Assembly: GCF_003046585.1 (NCBI RefSeq)
Contig: NZ_QAAE01000003.1
Span: 1 to 64,000 of the forward strand
DNA: 64,000 nt
From: Nitrosomonas aestuarii
Lineage (GTDB): Bacteria; Pseudomonadota; Gammaproteobacteria; Burkholderiales; Nitrosomonadaceae
Direction of reading: 5' to 3'
Positions 29,251 to 38,781 of the stretch are shown in pieces. How positions within the stretch are numbered: position 1 is the stretch's first letter; each line of letters begins with the position of its first letter. The translations under genes were made by a program, and so were the position numbers. The notes under the pieces are model-generated. The model was not told the DNA's origin, ran no database searches, and saw only the letters and a program-made list of their open reading frames with translations.

Positions 29251-29257
29251 TAATCAG

Positions 29258-29554
29258 GTGGAATGTAATCAGGCGATTATCTGTGGAGAAGCCATTCGCA
29301 TTGGCGTTTTACGATATACCCCGGCAGGAGTGCCTGTCATAAATTTTGTTGTAAGGCACACATCGCGTCAGATGGAAGCCAACATCACCCGGCAAATCAA
29401 TTGTGAGTTGCCAACTGTAGCGATGGGTGCGACGGCAAAAACCATATCTGAAATGCGCAATGGCAATAATATTAAGGTAACTGGATTTCTCAATAGAAAA
29501 AGCCATACAAACCAACAACTGGTATTACATGTAGATAGCATCACTCAAATTTAA
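29258..29554 (+). CDS. priB: Primosomal replication protein N
   Basis: A GTG at 29258, seven bases after the rpsF stop, gives a 98-residue protein of the usual PriB size; an ATG inside rpsF in the same frame would add an improbable extension. The OB-fold signature is LRYTPAGVPVINFVVRH followed by RQINCELPTVAMG and the C-terminal LVLHVDSI. PriB helps reload the replicative helicase on stalled forks. Its place between rpsF and rpsR is typical of beta- and gammaproteobacteria. Confidence 0.9.
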   Translation: MECNQAIICGEAIRIGVLRYTPAGVPVINFVVRHTSRQMEANITRQINCELPTVAMGATAKTISEMRNGNNIKVTGFLNRKSHTNQQLVLHVDSITQI

Positions 29555-29576
29555 TTGAAAACAGGAAAGAAAGAAC

Positions 29577-29858
29577 ATGGCACGTATAAACAGGCGAAAA
29601 GACGGTAAAGATAAGGAAAAAGAAAAAAGAGCAAATCGCCCTTTGTTCAAGCGCAAGAAGTTTTGCCGTTTTACGGTTGAGGGCGTTAAAACAATCGATT
29701 ATAAAGATATCGAAGTTTTAAAAGATTTTGTCAGTGAAAATGGAAAGATTATTCCCGCGCGCATTACGGGTACCAAATCGTTTTACCAAAGACAGCTTGG
29801 CACAGCGATTGAGCGTGCGCGCTTTCTCGCGTTATTGCCTTACACGGATCGTCATTAA
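29577..29858 (+). CDS. rpsR: 30S ribosomal protein S18
   Basis: The 93-residue basic protein has [21 protein letters not shown]-like S18 core sequence, then [15 protein letters not shown] and [17 protein letters not shown], which is diagnostic. The first 20 residues are very rich in Lys and Arg. AGGAAAG precedes the start. Confidence 0.96.
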   Translation: MARINRRKDGKDKEKEKRANRPLFKRKKFCRFTVEGVKTIDYKDIEVLKDFVSENGKIIPARITGTKSFYQRQLGTAIERARFLALLPYTDRH

Positions 29859-29868
29859 GGAGTGAAAT

Positions 29869-30324
29869 ATGCAGATTATATTAATGGAAACAATTGCTAA
29901 GCTGGGACGATTAGGTGACATTGTAAATGTGAAAAGCGGTTATGCAAGAAATTACCTGATTCCGCAAGGAAAAGCGCACCGTGCAACGGAAAACGCGATT
30001 GCAGAATTTGAAACAAAACGTGCTGAGCTTGAACAAAAGCAGGCAGACACACAGGCGTCGGCACAGGCAATGGCCGGAAAATTGGAAGGTTTGATGCTGC
30101 AAATCACGCAAAAAACCAGTAACGATGGCAAGTTGTTTGGTTCCGTTACCAATGCTAATATCGCTGATGCACTGAGTGAACAGGGGTTTGTTATCGAAAA
30201 ATCCATGATACGTATGCCGCATGGTCAATTAAAACAAGTTGGCGATTATCCAATCAAAGTGGTTTTGCATGGTGATGTTTCGGCGCAAATTACCGTTTCC
30301 GTATTAGGTGAAGCAGCGATTTAA
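29869..30324 (+). CDS. rplI: 50S ribosomal protein L9
   Basis: The 151-residue protein has the classic L9 N-terminus ([19 protein letters not shown] with [16 protein letters not shown]), a long connecting helix (about 40-75) and a C-terminal domain with [21 protein letters not shown]. It follows rpsR by 10 bases and an AAGGAG ribosome site. A strong terminator follows. Confidence 0.97.
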   Translation: MQIILMETIAKLGRLGDIVNVKSGYARNYLIPQGKAHRATENAIAEFETKRAELEQKQADTQASAQAMAGKLEGLMLQITQKTSNDGKLFGSVTNANIADALSEQGFVIEKSMIRMPHGQLKQVGDYPIKVVLHGDVSAQITVSVLGEAAI

Positions 30325-30343
30325 CTTTGAGTAGTTTCCTAAC

Positions 30344-30371
30344 AAAAAAGGACTCTGACGAGTCCTTTTTT
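30344..30371 (+). terminator. Rho-independent terminator after rplI
   Basis: GGACTC (30350-30355) pairs with GAGTCC (30360-30365) around a TGAC loop, flanked by six A and six T, so it can work in both directions. It closes the rpsF operon. Confidence 0.9.
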
Positions 30372-30444
30372 ATTTTCTTTTTTCATCTTCAGTCGAGTAA
30401 GTGCTAAAATTCAGGATCTGTATTTTAGTCTCCGCTGGATATCC

Positions 30445-31833
30445 ATGGCTCAATCCACTCTTAGCATCAATACCGGCGAAACGCTGGACACCTATAAAAC
30501 ACCGCCGCACTCTATCGAGACCGAACAATCGGTTCTGGGCGGACTTATGCTTGACAATCAAGCCTGGGATAAAATCGCGGACATCATTACGGATGAAGAT
30601 TTTTACCGTCATGATCATCGCTTGATATACCATCATATCTGCAGATTAATCGAGCAGAATAAACCGGCTGACGTTATCACGGTTGCGGAATCACTGGAGT
30701 CATCAGCCGAATTACAATCGGTAGGCGGACTTTCTTATATAGGTAACATAGTACAAAATACACCCTCGGCGGCTAATATCAAACGTTACGCTGAAATCGT
30801 GCGTGAACGTTCAATCATGCGTAACCTTGCCCAGGTTGGCGTGAAGATTACAGAATCAACTTATAGTCCTGCCGGACGTTCGGCTACAGATCTGCTGGAT
30901 GAGGCCGAATCCCGGGTATTCGAAATAGCCGAAGAAGGTGCACGCGGCAAGCAAGGCTTTGTCGATATTCAACCTTTGTTGAAAGAGGTGGTCGAGCGCA
31001 TTGAATTACTCTATAGCCGGGATAATCTCAGTGATGTTACCGGGATTGCCTCAGGATTTCATGATCTTGATCAGAAAACTTCCGGCTTCCAGCCCGGTGA
31101 TTTGATTATTGTTGCCGGTAGACCTTCCATGGGAAAGACGGCGTTCTCATTAAATATAGCCGAACACGTCGCACTGGAACTGGATAAGCCGGTTGCCGTC
31201 TTCAGTATGGAAATGGGCGGTGCGCAGCTGGCTATGCGTATGCTGGGTTCAGTTGGGCGGCTGGATCAACATAAAGTACGTACAGGCCGCCTGGAGGATG
31301 ATGACTGGCCAAAACTCACCCATGCATTGGGTAAGCTTAATGATGCACCTATCCATATTGACGAAAGTGCGGCATTGAATGCGCTGGAGGTCAGAGCAAG
31401 GGCAAGACGTTTATACCGCCAATATGGTGGCCTTGGACTGATTGTTGTTGATTACCTGCAATTGATGTCTTCCAGTCATCCGGGTGAAAACAGAGCCACG
31501 GAAATATCCGAGATTTCCCGTGCGCTGAAAAGCCTTGCCAAGGAACTAAAAGTTCCGGTAATTGCATTATCACAACTGAACCGCAGTCTTGAGCAGCGTC
31601 CGAATAAACGTCCGGTGATGTCGGATTTGCGCGAATCTGGCGCCATCGAGCAGGATGCCGATGTGATACTGTTTATTTATCGTGATGAAGTGTATAACCC
31701 GGAAACGCAGGATAAAGGCATCGCCGAAATTATCATTGGTAAACAGCGTAATGGGCCGATTGGCAAAGTAAATTTGACATTCCTTGGCGAATACACGCGG
31801 TTTGAGAGTCACGCTAAAATGGAATATTATTGA
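30445..31833 (+). CDS. dnaB: Replicative DNA helicase DnaB
   Basis: The 462-residue protein has the N-terminal DnaB domain (TPPHSIETEQSVLGGLMLD), the hinge, and the RecA-like motor with Walker A GRPSMGKTAFSLN (about 220-232), the Walker B region LIVVDYLQLMSS and SDLRESGAIEQDADVI. It unwinds DNA at the fork as a hexamer. No intein is present. It follows the ribosomal operon, as in many proteobacteria. Confidence 0.97.
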   Translation: MAQSTLSINTGETLDTYKTPPHSIETEQSVLGGLMLDNQAWDKIADIITDEDFYRHDHRLIYHHICRLIEQNKPADVITVAESLESSAELQSVGGLSYIGNIVQNTPSAANIKRYAEIVRERSIMRNLAQVGVKITESTYSPAGRSATDLLDEAESRVFEIAEEGARGKQGFVDIQPLLKEVVERIELLYSRDNLSDVTGIASGFHDLDQKTSGFQPGDLIIVAGRPSMGKTAFSLNIAEHVALELDKPVAVFSMEMGGAQLAMRMLGSVGRLDQHKVRTGRLEDDDWPKLTHALGKLNDAPIHIDESAALNALEVRARARRLYRQYGGLGLIVVDYLQLMSSSHPGENRATEISEISRALKSLAKELKVPVIALSQLNRSLEQRPNKRPVMSDLRESGAIEQDADVILFIYRDEVYNPETQDKGIAEIIIGKQRNGPIGKVNLTFLGEYTRFESHAKMEYY

Positions 31834-32051
31834 GTAGCCGTAAAGGTTATCACGGAAATTCATCATTTTTAACACAGATATGCAGTGCTTTCTAACCATT
31901 GATGGATTTGAAGCAATAGCGGATTAGAATATATTCATAATCCGTTCACCATTAACCCCTATCAAAGCGGCGCTTTTCGGGTTATAATCTCCGCCTTTGC
32001 GAAAGGCATGCGGTAATAGTAAGGCACTGTAAGTAAAGATATATTTTTATT

Positions 32052-32139
32052 GCCCGGGTGGTGAAATTGGTAGACACAAGGGACTTAAAATCCCTCGGAC
32101 ATTGCGTCCGTGCCGGTTCGACTCCGGCCCCGGGCACCA
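32052..32139 (+). tRNA. tRNA-Leu (anticodon UAA)
   Basis: The 88-base gene has acceptor arms GCCCGGG and CCCGGGC, a class II long variable arm, anticodon loop CTTAAAA, T-arm GGTTCGACTCC and an encoded CCA. A P4-type integrase remnant starts about 165 bases downstream. Confidence 0.96.
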
Positions 32140-32303
32140 CCTTGGGTTTTCATGAAGTCTCGTAACACATCAAACCCCTCTTATTTATTACGTTCTCGCT
32201 AATTTAATCGTATCAGAAGATTGCATAACATCTTTTGACACACCAACAAATAGTTGGTACTTTTGATGGTACTTTTAGATACCAGCAAGTGAGGTACCAA
32301 CAA

Positions 32304-32975
32304 ATGCTTACCGATATTACGGTAAGTCAAACCAAATCAAGGCACAAACCCTACAAAGTCAGTGATAGTGGCGGGTTGTATTTGCTGATTAAGTCTACTG
32401 GGAAATGTTGGCGTATGAATTACCGCTTTGCAGGTAAGCAAAAAACGCTTGCAGTTGGTGTCTATCCAACGGTGTCATTGGTAGAAGCCAGAAAAAAGCG
32501 TGATACAGCAAAAGACCACCTCGCAAAAGATACCGATCCGTCTCTACGCAAAGCTATAAGGAAACAGGCAACACTTCATGTGGCTGAAAATACCTTCCAA
32601 GCCATAGCGCTTGAATGGCACACAAAACATATCCATACCTGGGCAGCTTCCACCGCGCATAGTATCAAGCGCTATCTTGAAAAGGATATTTTTCCTTGTC
32701 TGGGTAATCGTCTTATCAAAGATATAACCGCACCGGAATTGCTGGCGGTATTGCGTAGAGTAGAAAGCCGTGGAGCGCACGAGAAAGTGCAGCGTTGCCG
32801 TAAATATGCCGGGTGGATAGGGTTGTTATATGCTGCGGCAACTGGATGCGCTGAATGTGATCCTGGCGGCGATTTAAGGGGCGCATTGATACCTGTCAAA
32901 GTACAACATCATCCCAGTATTACCGATCCACAAGGCGTAGGGGCATTAAATTTAATTGTGTTTCTGCCAGATTAA
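32304..32975 (+). pseudogene. Truncated P4-family integrase behind tRNA-Leu
   Basis: The best start is the ATG at 32304 (MLTDITVSQTKSRHKPYKVS), the usual P4-integrase N-terminus with SDSGGLYLLIKSTGKCWRM; a start 69 bases earlier is possible but atypical. Family sequence runs through the DUF4102 domain and core-binding domain to ATGCAECDPGGDLRGAL and SITDPQGVGAL, then the frame falls into unrelated sequence and stops. The whole catalytic half, including the Arg-His-Arg-Tyr residues, is missing. It is a scar of an element that used this tRNA and then lost its cargo. Confidence 0.85.
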
Positions 32976-33025
32976 GTTTGAGTCAGTACAGGTTAGACTT
33001 GACCAGAACAAACTGCGGTATTCAG

Positions 33026-33051
33026 GTCTCCAACTTTCCGGGGCCACTTCA
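33026..33051. repeat. Possible insertion-sequence end remnant
   Basis: The stretch that reads TGAAGTGGCCCCGGAAAGTT on the minus strand resembles the terminal inverted repeats of IS3-family elements. It lies just past the broken integrase, and no transposase is present. This would explain the integrase truncation, but the match is from memory and weak. Confidence 0.25.
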
Positions 33052-33195
33052 CGCCGCTTTTACTAAATTAATCCCTATTGTTGCAATCACCATATTGGGT
33101 ACTTGTCTCTTTTAAGTGAATTTTTGCTGCAACACTATTCTGGGACTTCGATGCCGTTTAGGTTAGTAAGCGTACATTACACAGCCCGTGTTAGA

Positions 33196-34092
33196 TTATT
33201 TTTGCAGCAATTTATGATAAAAATTAAACCGTTTGGTGCTGATCTTTTTTTCGCTTGTCGCTTGAATTAACATACAACCAGGTTCGTTGACATGCCGGCA
33301 ATCGTTAAATTTACACTGTCCGATATACGGATGAAATTCGGTAAAACCCCATGCCAGGTTTTCATCCCCGATATGATTTAACCCGAATGCTTGAATACCC
33401 GGAGAATCAATGATGTCACTGTTGGCATCGATATGATAAAGGTGTGCATGCGTCGTGGTATGACAGCCCGAATTTAACGCGACCGAAATTTCAGCTGTTG
33501 CACGTTGCGCTTCCGGAATCAATGCGTTGAGAATAGTCGATTTGCCCATACCTGACTGGCCTGCAAGTACACTTACATGGCCTTGAAGATAAGATTTAAG
33601 CGCTGAAATATCCTGAACAGCACTGATTTTTATCAAGGGGTAGCCAAGTGATTCATAAAGCGATAATTCCTTGATCGCAGCTTTTGTCGGTTCAGCCAGA
33701 TCGGTTTTATTGAGCACGATAATGGCTTGAATGCGCTGACTTTCTGCGGCGACCAGGCAACGGTTGATGAGTTCTTCGCTGAAACCGGGTACGGCGGCAA
33801 CCACGATAATGATTTGCGTGACATTTGCAGCAATGATTTTTTCCTTAAAAGCATCGCTGCGGTAGAGCAGACTTTTACGTAATAAAATTTTCTCAATCAC
33901 ACCTTGCCCGGGCGTGGTAAATTTTATTTCAACTTGGTCGCCACAGGCGACGCCACCTTTTTTGCCGCGCATGACACATGACAGCGCTTCTCCATTCGTT
34001 GTCTCTACAGTGTAGTGCCTGCCGTATACAGCGATGATCTGACCTGTATGATGAGGAAATATGACTTTGCTTTGTTGAAGAGGAATGCTCAA
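33196..34092 (-). CDS. rsgA: Small ribosomal subunit biogenesis GTPase RsgA
   Basis: The 298-residue protein has an N-terminal OB-fold, then GTPase motifs in the circularly permuted order of this family: NKTD (G4) first, then GQSGMGKSTILNAL (G1), then DSPGIQAFG (G3). The C-terminal zinc knuckle has CKFNDCRHVNEPGC. It matures the 30S subunit. It overlaps the pterin dehydratase gene by 4 bases. Confidence 0.95.
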   Translation of the reverse strand: MSIPLQQSKVIFPHHTGQIIAVYGRHYTVETTNGEALSCVMRGKKGGVACGDQVEIKFTTPGQGVIEKILLRKSLLYRSDAFKEKIIAANVTQIIIVVAAVPGFSEELINRCLVAAESQRIQAIIVLNKTDLAEPTKAAIKELSLYESLGYPLIKISAVQDISALKSYLQGHVSVLAGQSGMGKSTILNALIPEAQRATAEISVALNSGCHTTTHAHLYHIDANSDIIDSPGIQAFGLNHIGDENLAWGFTEFHPYIGQCKFNDCRHVNEPGCMLIQATSEKKISTKRFNFYHKLLQK

Positions 34093-34418
34093 TCGTTGAA
34101 CAACTTGTCAACTTTGGCAGCACAAATGAAGTCATTTTCAGACAAGCCGCCAATGGCATGGGTTGTATAGGTGATATCGCAGCGGTTATAGCCAACGACC
34201 ATGTCAGGATGATGATCTTCCCGGTGAGATATCCACGCTACAGCGTTTACAAAGGCCATGGTCTGGTAATAATTTTTGAATGAATAACACTTGTTGATTT
34301 GATTATCCTGTAATTGCCATCCATCCAGTTGCTGCAGTAATATTGTCGCAGCATCAACAGTCAGCGGTGCGACCAAACCTTCACAGGGTTTACATTTTTG
34401 ATTTGTGAGTTCTATCAT
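34089..34418 (-). CDS. phhB: Pterin-4a-carbinolamine dehydratase
   Basis: The 109-residue protein has the family signature HREDHHPDMVVGYNRC with the catalytic histidines, preceded by FVNAVAWIS, and the closing GLSENDFICAAKVD. It regenerates the pterin cofactor. Free-standing copies also occur where no phenylalanine hydroxylase is present, and none is seen here. It lies between the M48 peptidase and rsgA in one transcript. Confidence 0.93.
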   Translation of the reverse strand: MIELTNQKCKPCEGLVAPLTVDAATILLQQLDGWQLQDNQINKCYSFKNYYQTMAFVNAVAWISHREDHHPDMVVGYNRCDITYTTHAIGGLSENDFICAAKVDKLFND

Positions 34419-34445
34419 GGTCTAGTCCTTTTAAATTATATTCGT

Positions 34446-35699
34446 TCATTGCGTTTGATTTTGTAAATGAGCTACCCGGATGGCAGCCGGTGGGTGCGAA
34501 TCATAAAAGGTGGAATGAAGCGGATCAGGTGTGAGCGTGGCTGCATTATCCTGATAGAGCTTGACTAATGCACGGATCAAGTCATCAGCAGATGCGTTTT
34601 GTGCAGCATAGGCGTCGGCTTCAAATTCATGCTTGCGCGAGAAAATGCTCGATATAGGGTGAAATAAAAATGTAAACACTGGCATGACGAGGAAAAATAA
34701 CAGCAACGCCATAGCAGTCGCAGGTACGGCATCAATCGTAACGCCTAAGCTCTCATAGAACCAAGTCTGGTTCATAAGATAACCGAGAAGCCAGAAGAAC
34801 GCCAGACTCATGATGAATGAGATGATGATGTGTTTGATGACGTGGCGGTGCTTGAAATGACCTAGTTCATGTGCAAGAACGGCTTCTATTTCAGCTGGTT
34901 CCAGGCGCGAAAGCAGAGTGTCAAAGAAAACAATTCGCTTTGTTTTACCGAAACCGGTGAAATAGGCATTGCCGTGATTGCTGCGGCGTGACCCGTCCAT
35001 GACAAAAAGCCCGCTGGATTTGAAACCACATTTTTTCAGTAATTGTTCAATACGTGTTTTAAGCGCTGCATCTTCAAGTGGCGTGAATTTGTTAAACAGT
35101 GGTGCAATCCAGGTGGGAAAAATGGCTAACAGAAATAAATTAAACGTAATCCATGCCGCCCAGGCGTAAAGCCACCAGTTTTCACCCATTTTTTCCATCA
35201 GCCATAGGATTCCAAATAACAGCGGGGCGCCCAGCAACAACATCAGGGTTGCCTGTTTGACCAGGTCAGCGAAAAACATGCCGCGGGTCATTTTATTGAA
35301 ACCGAATTGCTCTTCTATGACGAAAGTACGGTAATAACTCATAGGAATTTCCGCCAGCCCCATAATCAGGAACGTGCTGATGATGAGTGCCATGCCGTGG
35401 AAGATAGGATCGGTGAACCAGTCAGTCCAGAAGTTGCTTAACGCATTTAAACCACCACCCAGCGTGAGAATCAGCAATATAACAGTATGTAAAAAAATAC
35501 CTGGATAACCTGCGCGCGTTTTGGCACAAGTATAATTAGCTGCTTTGTGGTGGTCGGCCAGACTGATTTGACTGGCGAATTTTTCAGGTACCTTGTCCTG
35601 GTGTGCGCGGATATGACGAATATGCCTTGATGACAGCCACACTTGAATCAACGTCATGAGTAACAGGGCGGTAATAAAAATCAAGGTAAAAGATTGCAT
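34446..35699 (-). CDS. M48-family membrane metallopeptidase (Ste24/CAAX-protease-like)
   Basis: The 417-residue integral membrane protein has several hydrophobic helices and the zinc-binding motif LAHELGHFKHRH, followed by a downstream EADAYA that supplies the third zinc ligand. The N-terminal Peptidase_M48_N region (FVIEEQFGFNKMTRGMFFAD) marks the Ste24 type. In bacteria these enzymes take part in membrane-protein quality control. It is transcribed away from orn and followed by phhB and rsgA. Confidence 0.92.
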   Translation of the reverse strand: MQSFTLIFITALLLMTLIQVWLSSRHIRHIRAHQDKVPEKFASQISLADHHKAANYTCAKTRAGYPGIFLHTVILLILTLGGGLNALSNFWTDWFTDPIFHGMALIISTFLIMGLAEIPMSYYRTFVIEEQFGFNKMTRGMFFADLVKQATLMLLLGAPLLFGILWLMEKMGENWWLYAWAAWITFNLFLLAIFPTWIAPLFNKFTPLEDAALKTRIEQLLKKCGFKSSGLFVMDGSRRSNHGNAYFTGFGKTKRIVFFDTLLSRLEPAEIEAVLAHELGHFKHRHVIKHIIISFIMSLAFFWLLGYLMNQTWFYESLGVTIDAVPATAMALLLFFLVMPVFTFLFHPISSIFSRKHEFEADAYAAQNASADDLIRALVKLYQDNAATLTPDPLHSTFYDSHPPAAIRVAHLQNQTQ

Positions 35700-35819
35700 A
35701 ATGGATGTCCGTATTTTAAGTAATCAATAATGAAAAGTGACGATTTGGTACCAAATATGACAAAATAAAACAAATTACATTCACCTAAGATTGCGTTACA
35801 TTATTATATTTTATTAATT

Positions 35820-36371
35820 ATGACACAAGAAAACAATAATCATCACCTCATCTGGATTGATATGGAGATGACCGGGCTTGAACCGGATAAGGATCGTATC
35901 ATTGAGGTTGCGATCGTCATTACCGATTCGCAATTGAGCACCATTGCTGAGGGTCCTGTTCTGGTCGTTTCTCAGGCAAACGAGGTGCTCAATGGCATGG
36001 ATAAGTGGAACCAGTCTACACACGCCAAATCGGGCCTGATTGACAAGGTCAAGGCTTCGAGACTGACGGAAGCTGAGGTCGAGACGCAAATGCTTGCTTT
36101 TTTGCAACAGCATGTTCCTTCAGGCGTTTCGCCCATGTGTGGTAATTCAATTTGCCAGGATAGACGTTTTATGGCGCGTTGGATGCCGCAACTGGAAGCG
36201 TATTTTCATTACCGTAATCTGGATGTCAGTACTTTCAAAGAACTGGTCAAACGTTGGAAGCCTGAGATCGCATCCGGTCTAAAGAAGGAAAGCAAGCATG
36301 AAGCGTTAGCAGATATTTATGATTCCATTAACGAACTTAAATATTATCGCGAGCATTTTATCGTGGCATAG
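35820..36371 (+). CDS. orn: Oligoribonuclease
   Basis: The 183-residue DEDDh exonuclease begins with [20 protein letters not shown] (first Asp and Glu), then [17 protein letters not shown] (second Asp) and ends with [19 protein letters not shown] (His and last Asp). It degrades dinucleotides and other very short RNAs to mononucleotides. Length is typical. Confidence 0.97.
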   Translation: MTQENNNHHLIWIDMEMTGLEPDKDRIIEVAIVITDSQLSTIAEGPVLVVSQANEVLNGMDKWNQSTHAKSGLIDKVKASRLTEAEVETQMLAFLQQHVPSGVSPMCGNSICQDRRFMARWMPQLEAYFHYRNLDVSTFKELVKRWKPEIASGLKKESKHEALADIYDSINELKYYREHFIVA

Positions 36372-36378
36372 CACTAGA

Positions 36379-36425
36379 AAACTCACCTTCCTGAATTGTC
36401 AGGAACTGTTCAGGAAGGTGAGTTT
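36379..36425 (+). terminator. Long hairpin after orn
   Basis: A perfect 17-bp inverted repeat (36379-36395 with 36409-36425) reads AAACTCACCTTCCTGAA on the left arm, with a 13-base loop. The right arm ends in GTTT. It probably ends orn transcription, although the T run is short. Confidence 0.65.
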
Positions 36426-36495
36426 ACAATTAAAACTTGTAAGCGTATTCTTGTTTATACACTTTTATCATATAACCGAATGTTGAGGAGAAAAA

Positions 36496-37077
36496 ATGTC
36501 CCATCAAAAAAAATGGATTTCTGTTGCGACTATCAGCGCTTCGTTTTTATTTGTACTCAGCGCTGCGCCTGTAATCGCACATGGTCCAGGCCATGACGAC
36601 GATCACGGTCATGATCAATGCCGACATTGCGAAAAGAAATTGTCGAAAATGGACACTGATAAAGACGGTAAAATCAGTCGAAGAGAGTTTATGAAATTTC
36701 ATGGCGAGAAATTTGACAAACATGATCTAAATGATGATCGTTTCCTGGATATGGACGAAATCCATTGGATGATGGAAGATATGCACAAGCATATGAAAGG
36801 CGATGATCACGGCAAAGACCACGGCAAAGACCACGGCAAAGACCACGGCAAAGACCACGGCAAAGACCACGGCAAAGACCACGGCAAAGATCATGGACAC
36901 GGACACGGACACGGACACGGACACGGACACGGACACGGACATGGTGATGATCACGGCAAAGATCATGGCCAAGGTCATGGTCATGATGATGAAGAAATCG
37001 AGAATTCACCGCATGGAAGTCATGGCGAGGCGACATATGACAGTGATGATAAAGAAGATGCGCACGCGAATCATTAA
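36496..37077 (+). CDS. Exported EF-hand protein with Asp-His-Gly-Lys and His-Gly repeats
   Basis: The 193-residue protein has a signal peptide (about 1-29, cleaved after VIAHG-like sequence) and GAGGAG before the start. Two EF-hands follow: DTDKDGKISRREF is canonical, while DLNDDRFLDMDEI has Phe-Leu where Gly and a hydrophobic residue are expected and is degenerate. Then come about seven DHGK units, about nine HG dipeptides and an acidic His-rich tail. Both calcium (EF-hand) and transition-metal (His) binding are likely, in the periplasm. The function is unknown; metal storage or buffering is inference. Confidence 0.85.
   Translation: MSHQKKWISVATISASFLFVLSAAPVIAHGPGHDDDHGHDQCRHCEKKLSKMDTDKDGKISRREFMKFHGEKFDKHDLNDDRFLDMDEIHWMMEDMHKHMKGDDHGKDHGKDHGKDHGKDHGKDHGKDHGKDHGHGHGHGHGHGHGHGHGDDHGKDHGQGHGHDDEEIENSPHGSHGEATYDSDDKEDAHANH
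36804..36947 (+). repeat. 12-nt and 6-nt codon repeats in the EF-hand gene
   Basis: GACCACGGCAAA is repeated about six or seven times without change, followed by GGACAC repeated seven times. The bases, not only the residues, are conserved, which marks recent slippage expansion. The number of units is likely to vary between strains. Confidence 0.93.
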
Positions 37078-37114
37078 AAAAATATCTCAAGTAGTTGTAA
37101 AGTATGCCTCGTTA

Positions 37115-37143
37115 AAATACCACCGGCTATGCCGGCGGTATTT
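37115..37143 (+). terminator. Terminator after the EF-hand gene
   Basis: AAATACC and CCGGC (37115-37127) pair with GCCGG and GGTATTT (37131-37143) around a TAT loop with a single A-C mismatch. It is a strong stem between convergent genes. Confidence 0.75.
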
Positions 37144-37308
37144 GATATATAAATCTGATGGCAGGAACCGCTTTAGGAAATTCGAGTGTGGCTTCCTGCA
37201 TTGAAATGTGTTCTTGCTGAAGAAAGTTGTATTAGTAAGTGTTTTTGAAACCAACACATTTGATCATGCATCGGCAGCTTCAAAAACGTTTTTTTACCGG
37301 TTTGTTTG

Positions 37309-38700
37309 TTAATGTCTTAATTCTGCAGGTGTTTTAACAGGCTGCGTCTGCTCGATCGGTTGCGGATCAAGTACAGCAACAGTTAAACTGTCGTCAACTA
37401 AATATTTTTTTGCCACCGCTCGAATCTGATCTGCGGTAACTGCTTGTAATTTTTCCAGAATGATATCGATATCCCGATATGACAACCCAATGCTTTCCAA
37501 CCTGCCGATTTGCATGGCTTGTGCGAATATGGAATCCAATTGATAAACATGGCCGGCGACAACTTGCGCTTTCACGCGGCTCAATTCTTCTTCGGTGACA
37601 TTTTCCTCGATAACTTTCTCGATCTCAGTACGCAGGGCTCGTTCCAGTTCTTCAACCGTTTTGCCGGGACTAGGAGTACCACTGAGCATAAACATGCCTT
37701 GGCCGCGACCTGTTGCGTTATAGCTTGCGCCTGCTGAGTTAGCTATTCTAAGATCACGTACCAAGGATTTATTCAGTCTGGCTGACGCATGGCCGTCAAG
37801 TATACCTCCGAGCATTTCCAGCGCGAACGGTTCCCAGTCTTCCGCGGTGTCTCGGATAACCGGTGTATGGTAGCCCATGATCAGATAGGGCAACTCTGCG
37901 GGCGCTTTGACGGTAATGCGCTTAATTCCAAGCTGATGCGGCTCAATTTGCGGTTTCCGCTCATCAATGGGAAGTATCGGACGTTTCGGAATATTGCCGT
38001 AGTGCTTTTGTGCCAGCGCTATAACTGCATCAGCGCTGATATCACCCACAATGACAAGAATGGCATTGTTCGGTGCATACCAGCGGTCATACCATTCTTG
38101 CGCGTCTTCCACGCGCATATGTTCCAGATCGTTCATCCAGCCAATGACCGGGCGTCTGTATGGGTGCGATTGGTACGCTGTTGCCATCATTTTTTCAAAA
38201 AGCAGCGAACGAGCCTGATCATCGGTACGCAAACGCCGTTCTTCCATGACCACATTGATTTCCATGGAATATGCTTCCTCTGTCAGTCTCAGATTATGCA
38301 TGCGATCAGATTCCAGTTCCATGGCCAGTGGCAGATGATCTTTATGCAACTGTTGGAAATATCCTGTGTAATCTCGACTGGTAAAAGCATTTTCCCGGCC
38401 ACCTGCCGACGCAATACGCTTGGAAAATTCTCCGCCAGGTACTTTCTCAGTTCCTTTGAACATCATATGCTCTAGTACATGCGCGATACCCGTAGTGCCA
38501 TTTAATTCATCAATACTGCCGGCTTTATACATAAGCAGTGATACGATTACAGGTGATCGATGATCTTCTTTGACAATCAATTTTAGACCGTTATCGAGCA
38601 TGAATTCATGCGGGTTGGCGATTGCAGCAGGTACAACTGCGAGCATAAACACTATCAACAGATAATTGATCGAGAAAGTTTTTGAGTAAACTGGATTCAT
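37309..38700 (-). CDS. M16-family zinc peptidase, exported
   Basis: The ATG at 38700 gives 463 residues with a proper signal peptide (FSINYLLIVFMLAVVPAAIA); a frame starting at 38952 would extend across ftsY and is not credible. The inverted zinc motif HVLEH occurs in TTGIAHVLEHMMFKGTEK, and the third ligand region is MEINVVMEERR. The rest is the two-domain M16 fold. Bacterial pairs often have a second, inactive partner gene next door; none is here. It is divergent from ftsY. Confidence 0.92.
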   Translation of the reverse strand: MNPVYSKTFSINYLLIVFMLAVVPAAIANPHEFMLDNGLKLIVKEDHRSPVIVSLLMYKAGSIDELNGTTGIAHVLEHMMFKGTEKVPGGEFSKRIASAGGRENAFTSRDYTGYFQQLHKDHLPLAMELESDRMHNLRLTEEAYSMEINVVMEERRLRTDDQARSLLFEKMMATAYQSHPYRRPVIGWMNDLEHMRVEDAQEWYDRWYAPNNAILVIVGDISADAVIALAQKHYGNIPKRPILPIDERKPQIEPHQLGIKRITVKAPAELPYLIMGYHTPVIRDTAEDWEPFALEMLGGILDGHASARLNKSLVRDLRIANSAGASYNATGRGQGMFMLSGTPSPGKTVEELERALRTEIEKVIEENVTEEELSRVKAQVVAGHVYQLDSIFAQAMQIGRLESIGLSYRDIDIILEKLQAVTADQIRAVAKKYLVDDSLTVAVLDPQPIEQTQPVKTPAELRH

Positions 38701-38781
38701 TTTTGCTAACCTAAGAGTGACTAAACAGAATAAAATTAAAGATTGTGAAATCTTAAAGCAACCAGGATAGAGCCTACCAGA

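Noticed and set aside
29174-29257. priB starting from the ATG inside rpsF
   Set aside because: The added 28 residues are a shifted reading of the S6 tail; PriB similarity begins at the GTG at 29258.
36689-37090. Frames opposite the EF-hand gene
   Set aside because: They are produced by translation of the 12-nt and 6-nt repeats on the other strand and have no start signals.
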